Shown: positions 34,806-43,737 of the stretch, one piece after another
Numbering within the stretch: the first letter of the stretch is position 1
Layout of the letters: every line of letters begins with the position of its first letter
NCBI RefSeq assembly: GCF_000287675.1
Contig: NZ_ALJL01000016.1
Location: 248,001 to 312,000, forward strand
Source of the DNA: Lachnoanaerobaculum sp. ICM7
Lineage (GTDB): Bacteria; Bacillota; Clostridia; Lachnospirales; Lachnospiraceae
Direction of reading: 5' to 3'
Length of the DNA: 64,000 nt
The notes under the pieces: model-generated
What the model was told of the DNA's origin: nothing
The model's database searches: none
What the model saw: the letters and a program-made list of their open reading frames with translations, nothing else
Position numbers and translations under genes: made by a program

Positions 34806-36473
34806 TTATCTTCTGTTTTCCTGTGCCGCCCATCTGAAGTTCGGAACCAATTCCTGCCACTTACTTATACCTAAGATGCTCTTTGCAAAATCGGTATTGT
34901 CAAGAGTGTACTTTGACTTGTCGATATATCTGTATACTGTCCAAAGTTTTCTCTTTGATATAGCCTGAATTTCATCTCCTACATTCATGCTGCATGTCCA
35001 AAGTCCGAATGAAAGCCCCTGTCTTACCTCAAGCGGTGCATCCACCTGACGACTTAAGATATATGCTTCGATATACGGATTTGAATCCACGAGATAATAT
35101 GAATATGCAAATGCAGCCGCCTGTTCATTTTCAAGATTTCCTCTTGCAGGATTTGTAGCTGTAAAACCTTCCTCTGTAAGCATAATATGTCTTACGGAGC
35201 CGTCATGCTTTTTAAGTGCATCCTGTGCAAAATAATCTGTAAGCTTATTTAAGTTTGCAAAGTTTATTACAGGTGAATCAAAACTGTCTTTTATCCATCC
35301 GGTCTTTTGAGCATCATCCCAGAACTCAGGATCTGTCATAGGTGCCGGATATGGGTGATATGCAAGTCCCCAATCAATATCTCCATGCTCAAGTACAAGA
35401 GAATTGAAATTGTCTACTATCTGCTTTCCACCATATTTATTCTTATTGTTTATCTCATTATTCCAGTTATAATCAAGTGAATAGAATACTCTGTCTGTAG
35501 AAGAAGTAGACTTGATTGCATTGTAGAAAACTCTAAATGCCTTCTCATATTTTCTTGTATAACTTCTTACATCCATATCTCCGATATAGTTCCACTGCTG
35601 ATTGTTGATCTCATTTCCTATAATCCAGTTTGATACCTTACCATGTGCGGTATTTTTTCCGTTGTATCTTTCCGCAAGGAATGATGCTATAGCCTCAGTG
35701 GTCTCAGTGCCCTCTTTTGATGACGCATTGAACATATAGTAGAAAATGCTGTCTCTTCTCGGCATATTCGGATACATAAGCTCAGGATGAGCCTCATTAT
35801 AACCGTTCAAAATAATAGCTGTAACAGTCATATCTTTTCCTGAAAAAGCACTTATTGTCTTATCATAGCTTTCTATAAGCGCCTTATTGAAATGATATGT
35901 CTTGCCGTTATAATTGTAATCTATACCGCTTCCTAAAATCTGGTTGAAGGCAATATTTGTAGATGCATGCTTTACACCGAGGTTAAAAGCATCATCAAGC
36001 ATCTTAAGCTCGATCTGCAAGCCTTTCTTTGATGCCTGTGCCTTGTACGCATCCGTATTTGCCGCAACAGCCTCAGGATTTGTAATATATTTAAGTGAAC
36101 TTACCTGAACATATTTTGATCCGTCATAAACAGCAACCGCATAACTGTTGTACAATCTGCTGTTTTCACTGCCTTTATTAAGCTGATATGATTTTGTAAC
36201 ATTACCTGCACTTACCTTTTCAAGATAGTCGGTTCTGTTTCCGATTCCTTCCTCATACGGCTGTAATTCAAAAAGATAAAAGTTACCGTCTGTACCTGCC
36301 ATATCACCTGAATTATTCATAGTGATATCTACAGTAGATTTATTTTCTCCTATTACAACCGATTCAATATTTGATGTTGCACTAAGAGCATATGCATTAC
36401 CATGTAATCCAAGTCCAAGCATTGTTACTATAGCTAATGCAGATGCAAGTTTTATTAAATTATTTCTTTTCAT
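34806..36473 (-). CDS. Secreted DUF5722 family protein (glycoside-hydrolase-like)
   Basis: 555 residues with a signal peptide (about 1-29, ending NAYA). The domain after an N-terminal beta region looks like a TIM-barrel hydrolase: NWIIGNEINNQQ (about 284-295) resembles the NE acid/base motif of clan A glycosidases, and a possible nucleophile is in MLTEEGFT (about 437-444). DUF5722 members have no established reaction. It is exported beside glycan-assembly genes and may trim or remodel the surface polymer. ATG follows GAAGGAGGCAAG. Confidence 0.85.
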   Translation of the reverse strand: MKRNNLIKLASALAIVTMLGLGLHGNAYALSATSNIESVVIGENKSTVDITMNNSGDMAGTDGNFYLFELQPYEEGIGNRTDYLEKVSAGNVTKSYQLNKGSENSRLYNSYAVAVYDGSKYVQVSSLKYITNPEAVAANTDAYKAQASKKGLQIELKMLDDAFNLGVKHASTNIAFNQILGSGIDYNYNGKTYHFNKALIESYDKTISAFSGKDMTVTAIILNGYNEAHPELMYPNMPRRDSIFYYMFNASSKEGTETTEAIASFLAERYNGKNTAHGKVSNWIIGNEINNQQWNYIGDMDVRSYTRKYEKAFRVFYNAIKSTSSTDRVFYSLDYNWNNEINNKNKYGGKQIVDNFNSLVLEHGDIDWGLAYHPYPAPMTDPEFWDDAQKTGWIKDSFDSPVINFANLNKLTDYFAQDALKKHDGSVRHIMLTEEGFTATNPARGNLENEQAAAFAYSYYLVDSNPYIEAYILSRQVDAPLEVRQGLSFGLWTCSMNVGDEIQAISKRKLWTVYRYIDKSKYTLDNTDFAKSILGISKWQELVPNFRWAAQENRR

Positions 36474-36575
36474 CTTGCCTCCTTCTTTATATATTATAAC
36501 TTATTTACCAAAAAGCTTTGTTAATTTTTTTTTACATTTTTGTTATATCATAAGTAAGTCTGTTTGCCCTTTTTA

Positions 36576-38258
36576 TTACAGTCTTATACATACCGTACTA
36601 AATATTTTCAGCAAAGATATGGCATTTATAAGTATAAACAGGAATATGATATTTCTCTTGGTCTCATCCTTTATCGCTATCTTATTATTCCTACATATCA
36701 TAAGAAGAGGTAACAGTACCGGAATAAAATATCTTCCGCTCACGCCTTCTATAAATTCCGAACTTATAGGAGTCCATGCTATAAGCATTGATAAAAGTAC
36801 CAAAAATATGACAAAGAATATACTGATACCTGTAAGCACCCTTTCTTTTACCAACAGCTGCTTTTCTTTCGCCTCCCCGAAAACAGAAAATATCATTCCT
36901 ATATTAAGTACCAAAAATCCTATATACGGAATCCCCACCACATCATCCGCATGTCCAAGATATGCTCCGAACATTGTCTTATGATAGTATTCAAGTTGCA
37001 AAAGCAATGTATTATAAAACAGCTTTACAGCCTTTAATTTATTGTGCAATAAATAACCTATAGTGTAGCTCTCCTCACCTGCCCACTCAAGACTTGAAGT
37101 ATTGCTTGTAGAATATCCTGCTACTGTAGATCTGTTGACAAGATACATTGCAAACACCCATGACAAAAGTACCACTACTGCAGAAGCAAGAAAAAAAGCT
37201 ATATTTTCTTTTTTTATCTTGCCGTCCACCTTACCTCTAAACTTAAACTTATACAGCGGTATACTAAAAAGCATTAAAAGCATAGGGAAGTAAACCATTT
37301 TACATGGTAAAACAAGTCCCGCAATAAGGGAAACTATAACCAAGTCTTTTATATCAAACTCCTTTTTTTCATGCGACAAAAAAAACACATATGACACAAA
37401 AAAAATCATACTTGATATCATAACCGCATCATATGAATATGATGCCGCAAGCTCAATTGTAGTAGGAAGAAGGCTTACCAAAAAAATAAATTCTTTAAAC
37501 TTTGGCAGGAAATATATACCCAAAGTACCAAATAATATAAATAAAATAAGATTTGCCATTCTTCCAAAGAGTACAAGATAAATGCTGTTAAGCCCCATTA
37601 TTCTGGCTACAGTGATACCCGTTGCAGGTAAAAAATATACACTCGGTATTGTATTTACAGGCGCGTGTAACGACTGGGCCTTTTCATAATCTTTGCCACC
37701 AAAACTGATATAATTATCAGTACCGCGAATATTCCCCTCTGCATAAAAAACCTTATAAGATGTTTCTTCAAGTTTGCTTGAAATAATTTTCCCATGACTT
37801 CCCTCCTCAGGTATTAAAACTTTCTCTTCTTCACTTTTACTTTTATCAAAAGTGTACTCTCCATCCACATCTTCTATCCAAAGATCCTGTGCTCTTATTA
37901 TTACATGTCCGTCTTTAACGGTTGCCTGTTTTCCAAGCATCTTATTTGATATTTTATAGGCAGAAATAAAATGTGCTATCTCATCAGGCGCAGACATGGC
38001 AGGAAAAACATACATATATCCAAGTCCTAATATAAGCATTACAAACGGATATATCTTCACTATACTGAATTTTGTAATATTCAAATATATTCCGGATACG
38101 AGTATCAGTAAAAGAGCTGAAACGGATAATATAATATAGCTCTTACTTAAAAAGTAATCACTTGTATGTGATACTCCTAAATTTACATATAGGCTTTGAA
38201 TATAAGCGACTACGATAAATCCCACTATACAGCCCAATAAATACATAACTTTTTTCAT
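36576..38258 (-). CDS. DUF2142 family membrane protein
   Basis: 560 residues with about 11 membrane segments and a large extracytoplasmic loop (about 105-205). PAMSAPDEIAHF (88-99) is the DUF2142 signature, which has the position and acidic pair of GT-C glycosyltransferase active sites. The family is found in polysaccharide and teichoic acid clusters. It is the first gene of the minus-strand glycan region and is divergent from the 38336 gene. Confidence 0.88.
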   Translation of the reverse strand: MKKVMYLLGCIVGFIVVAYIQSLYVNLGVSHTSDYFLSKSYIILSVSALLLILVSGIYLNITKFSIVKIYPFVMLILGLGYMYVFPAMSAPDEIAHFISAYKISNKMLGKQATVKDGHVIIRAQDLWIEDVDGEYTFDKSKSEEEKVLIPEEGSHGKIISSKLEETSYKVFYAEGNIRGTDNYISFGGKDYEKAQSLHAPVNTIPSVYFLPATGITVARIMGLNSIYLVLFGRMANLILFILFGTLGIYFLPKFKEFIFLVSLLPTTIELAASYSYDAVMISSMIFFVSYVFFLSHEKKEFDIKDLVIVSLIAGLVLPCKMVYFPMLLMLFSIPLYKFKFRGKVDGKIKKENIAFFLASAVVVLLSWVFAMYLVNRSTVAGYSTSNTSSLEWAGEESYTIGYLLHNKLKAVKLFYNTLLLQLEYYHKTMFGAYLGHADDVVGIPYIGFLVLNIGMIFSVFGEAKEKQLLVKERVLTGISIFFVIFLVLLSMLIAWTPISSEFIEGVSGRYFIPVLLPLLMICRNNKIAIKDETKRNIIFLFILINAISLLKIFSTVCIRL

Positions 38259-38276
38259 AAACTCTCCAAATAATGC

Positions 38277-38305
38277 TTGTACTTTTTATAAATAGATATT
38301 ACACT
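38277..38305 (+). promoter_or_regulatory. Promoter for the 38336 gene
   Basis: TTGTAC (38277-38282), 17-bp spacer, TACACT (38300-38305). The -10 box is inside the palindrome ATTACA-C-TGTAAT (38298-38310), a possible operator. Confidence 0.55.
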
Positions 38306-38335
38306 GTAATTACTACTATTGTAAAGGAGGATATT

Positions 38336-38899
38336 ATGGCAGGATTTAAAAAATTAATGTTTTGGGCAACTGTTGCAGGTGCTGCGGCAGCCGGAGTGTC
38401 ATATATACTGAAGTATAAAGAATATCAAAGAGAATTGGAGGGCGAATTCAATGATTTTGAAGACGAACTTTCAGATTATAAAACAGAAGATGCTACCGCA
38501 AACAGAAAGTATACAGCATTAAAGTCTACTACAGATGAATTCGTTACGGCAGCAAAGGATACCGCAAACAGTGCAAAAGGTATGGCAAGTGCAGCCAAGG
38601 AAATGTTAAAGGATGTGGCAAATATTATCACAGATAATGTTTCTGCAGCCGGTGATGTGGCAAAGGACAATGCAAAGCCTTTGTTTGAAAAAGCTAAATC
38701 AAGTGTTGAGCCTGTAGTTGACAAGGCTAAAAAGCAACTTGACAAATTCGGAAAGGATACCAAAAAATCCGAAGTTGTTGAAAATGACCTTGATTCCGAT
38801 GTGGAAGTTGAATTCTATGAAATGGACTCCGACGAGGACAAAAAAGACTTGGCACAAAAGATTGATGATATTTTAGAGAGCAGTACAGATAAGAAATAA
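38336..38899 (+). CDS. Small membrane-anchored helical protein (YtxH/late-embryogenesis-like)
   Basis: 187 residues from the ATG at 38336, preceded by AAAGGAGGATATT. One N-terminal hydrophobic helix (about 8-26, FWATVAGAAAAGVSYIL) is followed by about 100 residues of Ala/Lys/Asp-rich amphipathic helix with an 11-residue-like pattern (TKDTANSAKGMASAAKEML style) and an acidic C-terminus. This fits YtxH-like or apolipoprotein-like stress proteins of Firmicutes. Exact family uncertain. A bidirectional terminator follows. Confidence 0.75.
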   Translation: MAGFKKLMFWATVAGAAAAGVSYILKYKEYQRELEGEFNDFEDELSDYKTEDATANRKYTALKSTTDEFVTAAKDTANSAKGMASAAKEMLKDVANIITDNVSAAGDVAKDNAKPLFEKAKSSVEPVVDKAKKQLDKFGKDTKKSEVVENDLDSDVEVEFYEMDSDEDKKDLAQKIDDILESSTDKK

Positions 38900-38900
38900 A

Positions 38901-38926
38901 AAAGAGGCCTTAGGCCTCTCTTTTTT
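38901..38926. terminator. Bidirectional terminator
   Basis: AGAGGCC-TTA-GGCCTCT, flanked by A-rich and T-rich tracts (TTTTTT on each strand). Shared by the 38336 gene and citrate synthase. Confidence 0.85.
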
Positions 38927-40271
38927 ATCTGTCCTTAAAAGGTGTATATTCTTTTAATTCTCCCACATACTTTGTTGCAGGTCTCATTATTCTTCCGTCA
39001 TAAAGCTTGTTTTCCACATTATGAGCAACCCAACCTATATTTCTTGATATAACAAATAAAGGTGTATAAAGATCCTCAGGAATACCAAGCATGTTGTATG
39101 CAAATCCTGAGTAGAGGTCTACATTTGAAGAAATTGTAGTTCCCTTTCTTTCAAATACCACCTTCTTTACAGTCTTTTCAAACTCCTCGTAGAAATGATA
39201 CTCGTCCAGTCTGTCCTTATCTTTTGCTACAGTCTCACAGTATTCTCTTAAAAGCTCAGCTCTTGGATCTGTGATAGTATATACCGCATGACCGAATCCG
39301 TATATCAGACCGCTGCAATTAAAGAAGTCTTTATCAAGCAGTCTGTTTACGATATTTCTTATCTTCTTTTCATCAGTAGTTATACCTATTTCGTCCTTTA
39401 TTGCCTTCATCATCTGTACAACTGAAATATTTGCACCGCCATGCTTAGGTCCTTTTAACGATCCTATAGATGCCGCTATAGTTGAGTATATATCTGTACC
39501 TGTGGATGAAACAACTACATTGGTAAATGTGGAGTTGTTACCGCCGCCATGGTCTGCATGAAGAATAAGTATTGTATCAAGAAGAGCCGCTTCGTTCTTT
39601 GAAAATTTCTGATCAACTCTTAACATCTGCAATATATTTTCAGCCATTGAAAGCTTCTCATCAGGATAATGTATTATCAAACTGTCATTATTAAAATAAT
39701 GTCTCTTCGCCTGGTATGCATAACACATGATAACAGGAAGTGATGCCGATATTCTTATACCTTTTACAAGAGTGGAATAAACATCCACATTGTCAGGTTC
39801 TTCATCATAGTTGTATAAAGTAAGTACAGCATTTTGAAGCACATTCATCAAATTCTTTCCGGGATTTCTAAGAAGCACACTTTCAAAGAAGTTGCTTGGC
39901 AGTGTATACATACTTCTGAATACCTTTGAGAAATTGTCAAGTTCCACCTTATTAGGTAAAAATCCGAATAAAAGTAAGAACATTACTTCCTCATATCCTC
40001 TTGTAGACTTAGCACTTCCGTCTACAAGGTCGTTTAAGCTGTAACCTCTGTAGTAAAGCTTGCCGTCTACATTTGTTTTTACACCGTCTATTATATCATA
40101 GCCCACTACATCGGATACTTTTGTAAGACCTACTCTTACTCCGGTACCGTCTTCATTTCTGAGACCTTTTTTTACATTGAATTCGCTAAAAAGTCCGTTC
40201 TTAATTTCATTATAATTTTGGCTCTTTCCGAATTCCTGTGCCAAAAAGCTGTCAATATAATTATCCTTCAT
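38925..40271 (-). CDS. gltA: Citrate synthase
   Basis: 448 residues. Condenses acetyl-CoA and oxaloacetate to citrate. Catalytic residues are in place: H277 (GPKHGGAN), H328 (GFGHAVY) and D385 (SSNVDLYSGF), with HADHGGGN (238-245) as the other conserved block. It is the long clostridial form with an extra N-terminal segment. No aconitase or isocitrate dehydrogenase is next to it, so it probably feeds glutamate synthesis through distant genes. ATG lies 2 bp after the kinase gene stop. Confidence 0.96.
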   Translation of the reverse strand: MKDNYIDSFLAQEFGKSQNYNEIKNGLFSEFNVKKGLRNEDGTGVRVGLTKVSDVVGYDIIDGVKTNVDGKLYYRGYSLNDLVDGSAKSTRGYEEVMFLLLFGFLPNKVELDNFSKVFRSMYTLPSNFFESVLLRNPGKNLMNVLQNAVLTLYNYDEEPDNVDVYSTLVKGIRISASLPVIMCYAYQAKRHYFNNDSLIIHYPDEKLSMAENILQMLRVDQKFSKNEAALLDTILILHADHGGGNNSTFTNVVVSSTGTDIYSTIAASIGSLKGPKHGGANISVVQMMKAIKDEIGITTDEKKIRNIVNRLLDKDFFNCSGLIYGFGHAVYTITDPRAELLREYCETVAKDKDRLDEYHFYEEFEKTVKKVVFERKGTTISSNVDLYSGFAYNMLGIPEDLYTPLFVISRNIGWVAHNVENKLYDGRIMRPATKYVGELKEYTPFKDR

Positions 40272-40272
40272 T

Positions 40273-40905
40273 CTACAACTTACCTCTGATTCTTAAGTAC
40301 TCCAGTATCAAATCCACACCTTGTTCAAGTGTAATCTTTGATGTATTCAGCGGAAGATCGTAATGTGTCATATCGTCCCACTCCTCTCCGGTATAATACT
40401 TGTAATACTCTTTCCTGATTCTATTGTTTCTTTGCACTCTTCTAAGTGCTTCTTTTGCATCTACTCCGTCAACTTCCATTACTCTGTCAACTTTTTTTGA
40501 GAGATCGGCATATACGAAAAGTGAAACAAAGTCATCTTCTCCTGCTGAACTGAGTACGAAATCCGCACATCTACCTATAAGTATACAGGATTCGCTTGCT
40601 ACCAGCTCTCTTATAACTTCGCTTTCAAATCTAAAAAGATTGTCAGGTGAAACAATATCGTCTCCTATGGACGGCTTATTATTTGCATTTTTTATTCCGC
40701 CTATTATTCTTTGTAAAATATTATGCCCCGGTTTCTCATCATTCATTCTGAAGTATTGTTCTGCTACAGCTGAATGTTCTGACGCCATTTTTATTATTTC
40801 ATCATCGTAATACGGTATACCCAGTTTTTCTGAAAGCTGCTGTCCTATTATTCTTCCACCGCTTCCATATTCTCTGTTTATGGTGATAATAAGTTTCTTA
40901 TCCAT
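40273..40905 (-). CDS. Cytidylate kinase-like protein (Cmk_2 type)
   Basis: 210 residues. The P-loop region is REYGSGGRIIGQQLSEKLG (11-29) in place of a classical GxxGxGK, which is how the AAA_33/Cmk-like family binds nucleotides; IPYYDDEII follows. It is a stand-alone member distinct from essential Cmk, common in Clostridia with unknown substrate. It lies immediately upstream of citrate synthase and downstream of the ABC ATPase gene. Confidence 0.88.
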   Translation of the reverse strand: MDKKLIITINREYGSGGRIIGQQLSEKLGIPYYDDEIIKMASEHSAVAEQYFRMNDEKPGHNILQRIIGGIKNANNKPSIGDDIVSPDNLFRFESEVIRELVASESCILIGRCADFVLSSAGEDDFVSLFVYADLSKKVDRVMEVDGVDAKEALRRVQRNNRIRKEYYKYYTGEEWDDMTHYDLPLNTSKITLEQGVDLILEYLRIRGKL

Positions 40906-40927
40906 AATCCCCTCCTATTTGAATTTA

Positions 40928-41725
40928 CTAATTAGCCAACATCATTCTGTCGTTGGCAAACTCACCGCCGCTTGCCTCTTCAAATTTTCTCAAAAGGTCT
41001 TCAACCTTAAGTTTCTTTTTTTCCTCACCGCTTACATCATAGATTACTCTGCCTGAATGCATCATTATAAGTCTGTTACCTATATTGAGAGCATCCTTCA
41101 TATTATGAGTTACCATCATTGCGGTAAGATTTTGCTCAGCCACAATCTGCTTTGTAAGATCAAGAACAGTCTTTGCAGTCTGCGGGTCAAGTGCCGCTGT
41201 ATGCTCATCTAAAAGCAATAGCTTAGGCTTTTTTAGAGTAGCCATCAAAAGTGTCAGCGCCTGTCTTTGTCCTCCTGATAAGAGTCCTACCTTTGATGTC
41301 ATTCTGGTTTGAAGTCCAAGTCCAAGTTTTGCAAGTATTTCCTTGTAAAGCTCTTTCTCAGATTTTTTTATTCCCCAAGATAAACCTCTTTTTTCTCCTC
41401 TTCTAAAAGCAAGTGCGAGGTTTTCATCTATCTGCATTCCTGCACTGGTTCCCATCATAGGGTCCTGAAAAACTCTTCCGATATACTTTGCTCGCTTATG
41501 CTCCGGCATTCTTGATATATCCACACCGTCTATTATAATCTGACCGCCGTCAATAGGATATACACCTGCAATCATATTAAGCATTGTTGACTTACCTGCA
41601 CCGTTTCCTCCGATTATTGTTACAAAATCTCCCGGATTTAACTTGAGTGATAATTTATTTAAAGCTTTCTTTTCATTTATTGTACCTATATTGAAGGTTT
41701 TACTGACATTTTTAATCTCTAACAT
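40928..41725 (-). CDS. ABC transporter ATP-binding protein (TrpZ-like)
   Basis: 265 residues. Walker A GGNGAGKS (39-46), signature LLSGGQRQ (about 148-155), and Walker B LLLLDEHTAALD (about 169-180) in which DEH replaces the common DEP; that variant is usual in this importer subfamily. An H-loop (MMVTHNM) is present. It powers uptake with the permease just upstream (1-bp gap) and the lipoprotein receptor. Confidence 0.94.
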   Translation of the reverse strand: MLEIKNVSKTFNIGTINEKKALNKLSLKLNPGDFVTIIGGNGAGKSTMLNMIAGVYPIDGGQIIIDGVDISRMPEHKRAKYIGRVFQDPMMGTSAGMQIDENLALAFRRGEKRGLSWGIKKSEKELYKEILAKLGLGLQTRMTSKVGLLSGGQRQALTLLMATLKKPKLLLLDEHTAALDPQTAKTVLDLTKQIVAEQNLTAMMVTHNMKDALNIGNRLIMMHSGRVIYDVSGEEKKKLKVEDLLRKFEEASGGEFANDRMMLAN

Positions 41726-41726
41726 C

Positions 41727-42629
41727 TTATTCTCCCTTCGGTGAATAGGCTCTTTTAGCCCTTATTTTTGCACTCATTACAGGTACGGCAAGCGCAAGTG
41801 CCACTATTATTGCAGAAAGCATCTTCATATCGTTAGCATCCATTCCAAGCTGTAATACAATACCTCTGATTACAAAGTACACTATAGAACCTACAACAGC
41901 TGCCGAAAGTTTCATCCAAAAAGATATTACTTTACCAAGTATTACCTCACCGATAACTATAGCTGCAAGTCCGATTACTATGGCTCCTGTTCCTGCATTA
42001 ATATCGGCATACTTCTGGCTTTGTACTATAAGGCCTCCTGAAAGACCTATAAGTCCGTTGCTTATCACCAAGGCAAGAAGCTTTGCATGACCTGTATTTA
42101 CTCCGAGAGCTCTGATCATAGCTTCATTATTTCCGGTTGCTCTGAGCGCGGAACCAAGCTCCGTACCGAAGAACCAGTATAGTATCATTATAATAAGTAC
42201 AATAATAATTCCGCCGAGAATAACTCCGGCTACGGCATTACTCATACCTGTAGCATCTGTAAGCCATGAAAATATTGTATTTGTCTTTAAAAGCGGTATA
42301 TTACTCTTTCCCATTACTCTAAGATTGATAGACCAAAGAGAAATCTGAGTAAGTATACCTGCAAGAATAGCCGGTATTTCAAATATTGTGTGTAATGCTC
42401 CTGTGATAAATCCTGCAATCATTCCGGCAAAAGTTGCAAAAAGAAGTGCAAGTAAAGGATTCATGTTGAAGTTTACAATCATGACCGCACATACACATCC
42501 GCCAAAAGCAAAACTTCCGTCTGCTGTCAAATCCGCTATATCCAGCAGTTTATAGGTAATATATACCCCAAGCACCATTACTCCCCAAAGTATTCCCTGA
42601 GCAACGGCACCTAACAGTGCTGTAAACAT
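41727..42629 (-). CDS. ABC transporter permease (LivH/TrpY-like)
   Basis: 300 residues with about eight membrane helices and the branched-chain amino acid permease-type pattern; the ALRATGNNEAMIRALGVN stretch (about 161-178) is the cytoplasmic coupling loop. Lies between the substrate-binding protein and ATPase genes. Members of this family import tryptophan or similar compounds, but the substrate is not fixed by sequence. Confidence 0.93.
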   Translation of the reverse strand: MFTALLGAVAQGILWGVMVLGVYITYKLLDIADLTADGSFAFGGCVCAVMIVNFNMNPLLALLFATFAGMIAGFITGALHTIFEIPAILAGILTQISLWSINLRVMGKSNIPLLKTNTIFSWLTDATGMSNAVAGVILGGIIIVLIIMILYWFFGTELGSALRATGNNEAMIRALGVNTGHAKLLALVISNGLIGLSGGLIVQSQKYADINAGTGAIVIGLAAIVIGEVILGKVISFWMKLSAAVVGSIVYFVIRGIVLQLGMDANDMKMLSAIIVALALAVPVMSAKIRAKRAYSPKGE

Positions 42630-42659
42630 TTATACCTCCAAAAATTTATATTATATAAA

Positions 42660-43649
42660 TTACTCCATTGAAATATTTGATGTGTCTATTCCAAGTTCCT
42701 TTGCAACCTCTTCATTTATTGTAAGTTTACATTTATCCTTTGACAAATAAGCTATAGGAATATCTGCAGGTGACTTTCCGTTTAAAATTTCAACCGCCTG
42801 CTCTCCTGCAAGCTTTCCAACCTCAAAGTAATCAATACCGTATGTAGCCAAAGCACCGTTTTCCACATGAGCCGCCTCTGCACCTATTATAGGAATCTTA
42901 TGCTCTGTAGTGGCAATCATAGCTACTGTTGTCATACCTGCAGCTATAACATTATCTGTAGGTACATATATTGCATCTACCTTACCTACCATTGACTCAA
43001 CCACTGTCTGAATCTCATTTGAGCTTGAAACTGTGTACTCGACTCCGGTAAGTCCCTTCTCTTTAAGGGCATCCATAGCCATTTGCGCCTGTAACTTGGA
43101 GTTTGCCTCAGCTGTACAATAGAGTATACCCACATTCTTTGCTTCAGGTAACAGTTTTGTTAAAAGCTCGATCTGATCTGCTACCGGTGTAAGGTCCGAA
43201 CTTCCTGTAACATTTCCTCCCGGTGCGTCATTGCTCTCCACAAGTCCTGAAGCTGCAGGATCTGTTACCGCTGTTATAACTACCGGAATATCTGAAGTGG
43301 CTCCTGCTACCGCCTGTGCTGCCGGTGTAGCTATTGCAAGAATCAAATCCTTCTTATCATTTACAAGTTTGTTTGCTATAGTCTGTGCCGCCGACTGCTC
43401 ACCGCCGGCATTTTGCTGCTCGATATCCACTTCAAGACCTGCTTCTTCAAGTGCCGCTACAAAACCTTCATTTGCTTTATCAAGTGCAGGGTGCTGTACA
43501 TACTGCAAAACTCCTATTTTTTTTGCATCGGCACTTACTTCTGATGAAGAATCAGCCTTGCCGTTTGTATTATCCGCTTTTGATCCGCATGCCATAAGGC
43601 TTGCTCCAAGGAGCATTGCCATTGCTATTGTCAAAATATTTTTTTTCAT
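42660..43649 (-). CDS. ABC transporter substrate-binding lipoprotein (TrpX-like)
   Basis: 329 residues from the ATG at 43649, preceded by GAAGGGAAGTTT. The signal peptide ends LMAC (C21). Type I periplasmic-binding fold of the ABC_sub_bind family: IGVLQYVQHPALDKANEGF (near the N-terminus) and DLTPVADQIELLTKLLPEAK are family hallmarks. Heads the operon with the permease, ATPase, kinase-like protein and citrate synthase. No T-box leader is seen in the 88 bp upstream, which weakens a tryptophan assignment. Confidence 0.93.
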   Translation of the reverse strand: MKKNILTIAMAMLLGASLMACGSKADNTNGKADSSSEVSADAKKIGVLQYVQHPALDKANEGFVAALEEAGLEVDIEQQNAGGEQSAAQTIANKLVNDKKDLILAIATPAAQAVAGATSDIPVVITAVTDPAASGLVESNDAPGGNVTGSSDLTPVADQIELLTKLLPEAKNVGILYCTAEANSKLQAQMAMDALKEKGLTGVEYTVSSSNEIQTVVESMVGKVDAIYVPTDNVIAAGMTTVAMIATTEHKIPIIGAEAAHVENGALATYGIDYFEVGKLAGEQAVEILNGKSPADIPIAYLSKDKCKLTINEEVAKELGIDTSNISME

Positions 43650-43737
43650 AAACTTCCCTTCCATATAAATAAAACTTATTATGCAAGGAATTATACTATA
43701 TATATTTTATCACGTCAATACCCTAAGACTTTAAACC

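Noticed and set aside
43650-43737. T-box or other riboswitch upstream of the TrpX-like receptor
   Set aside because: The gap is only 88 bp and has neither a specifier loop nor the conserved T-box sequence.
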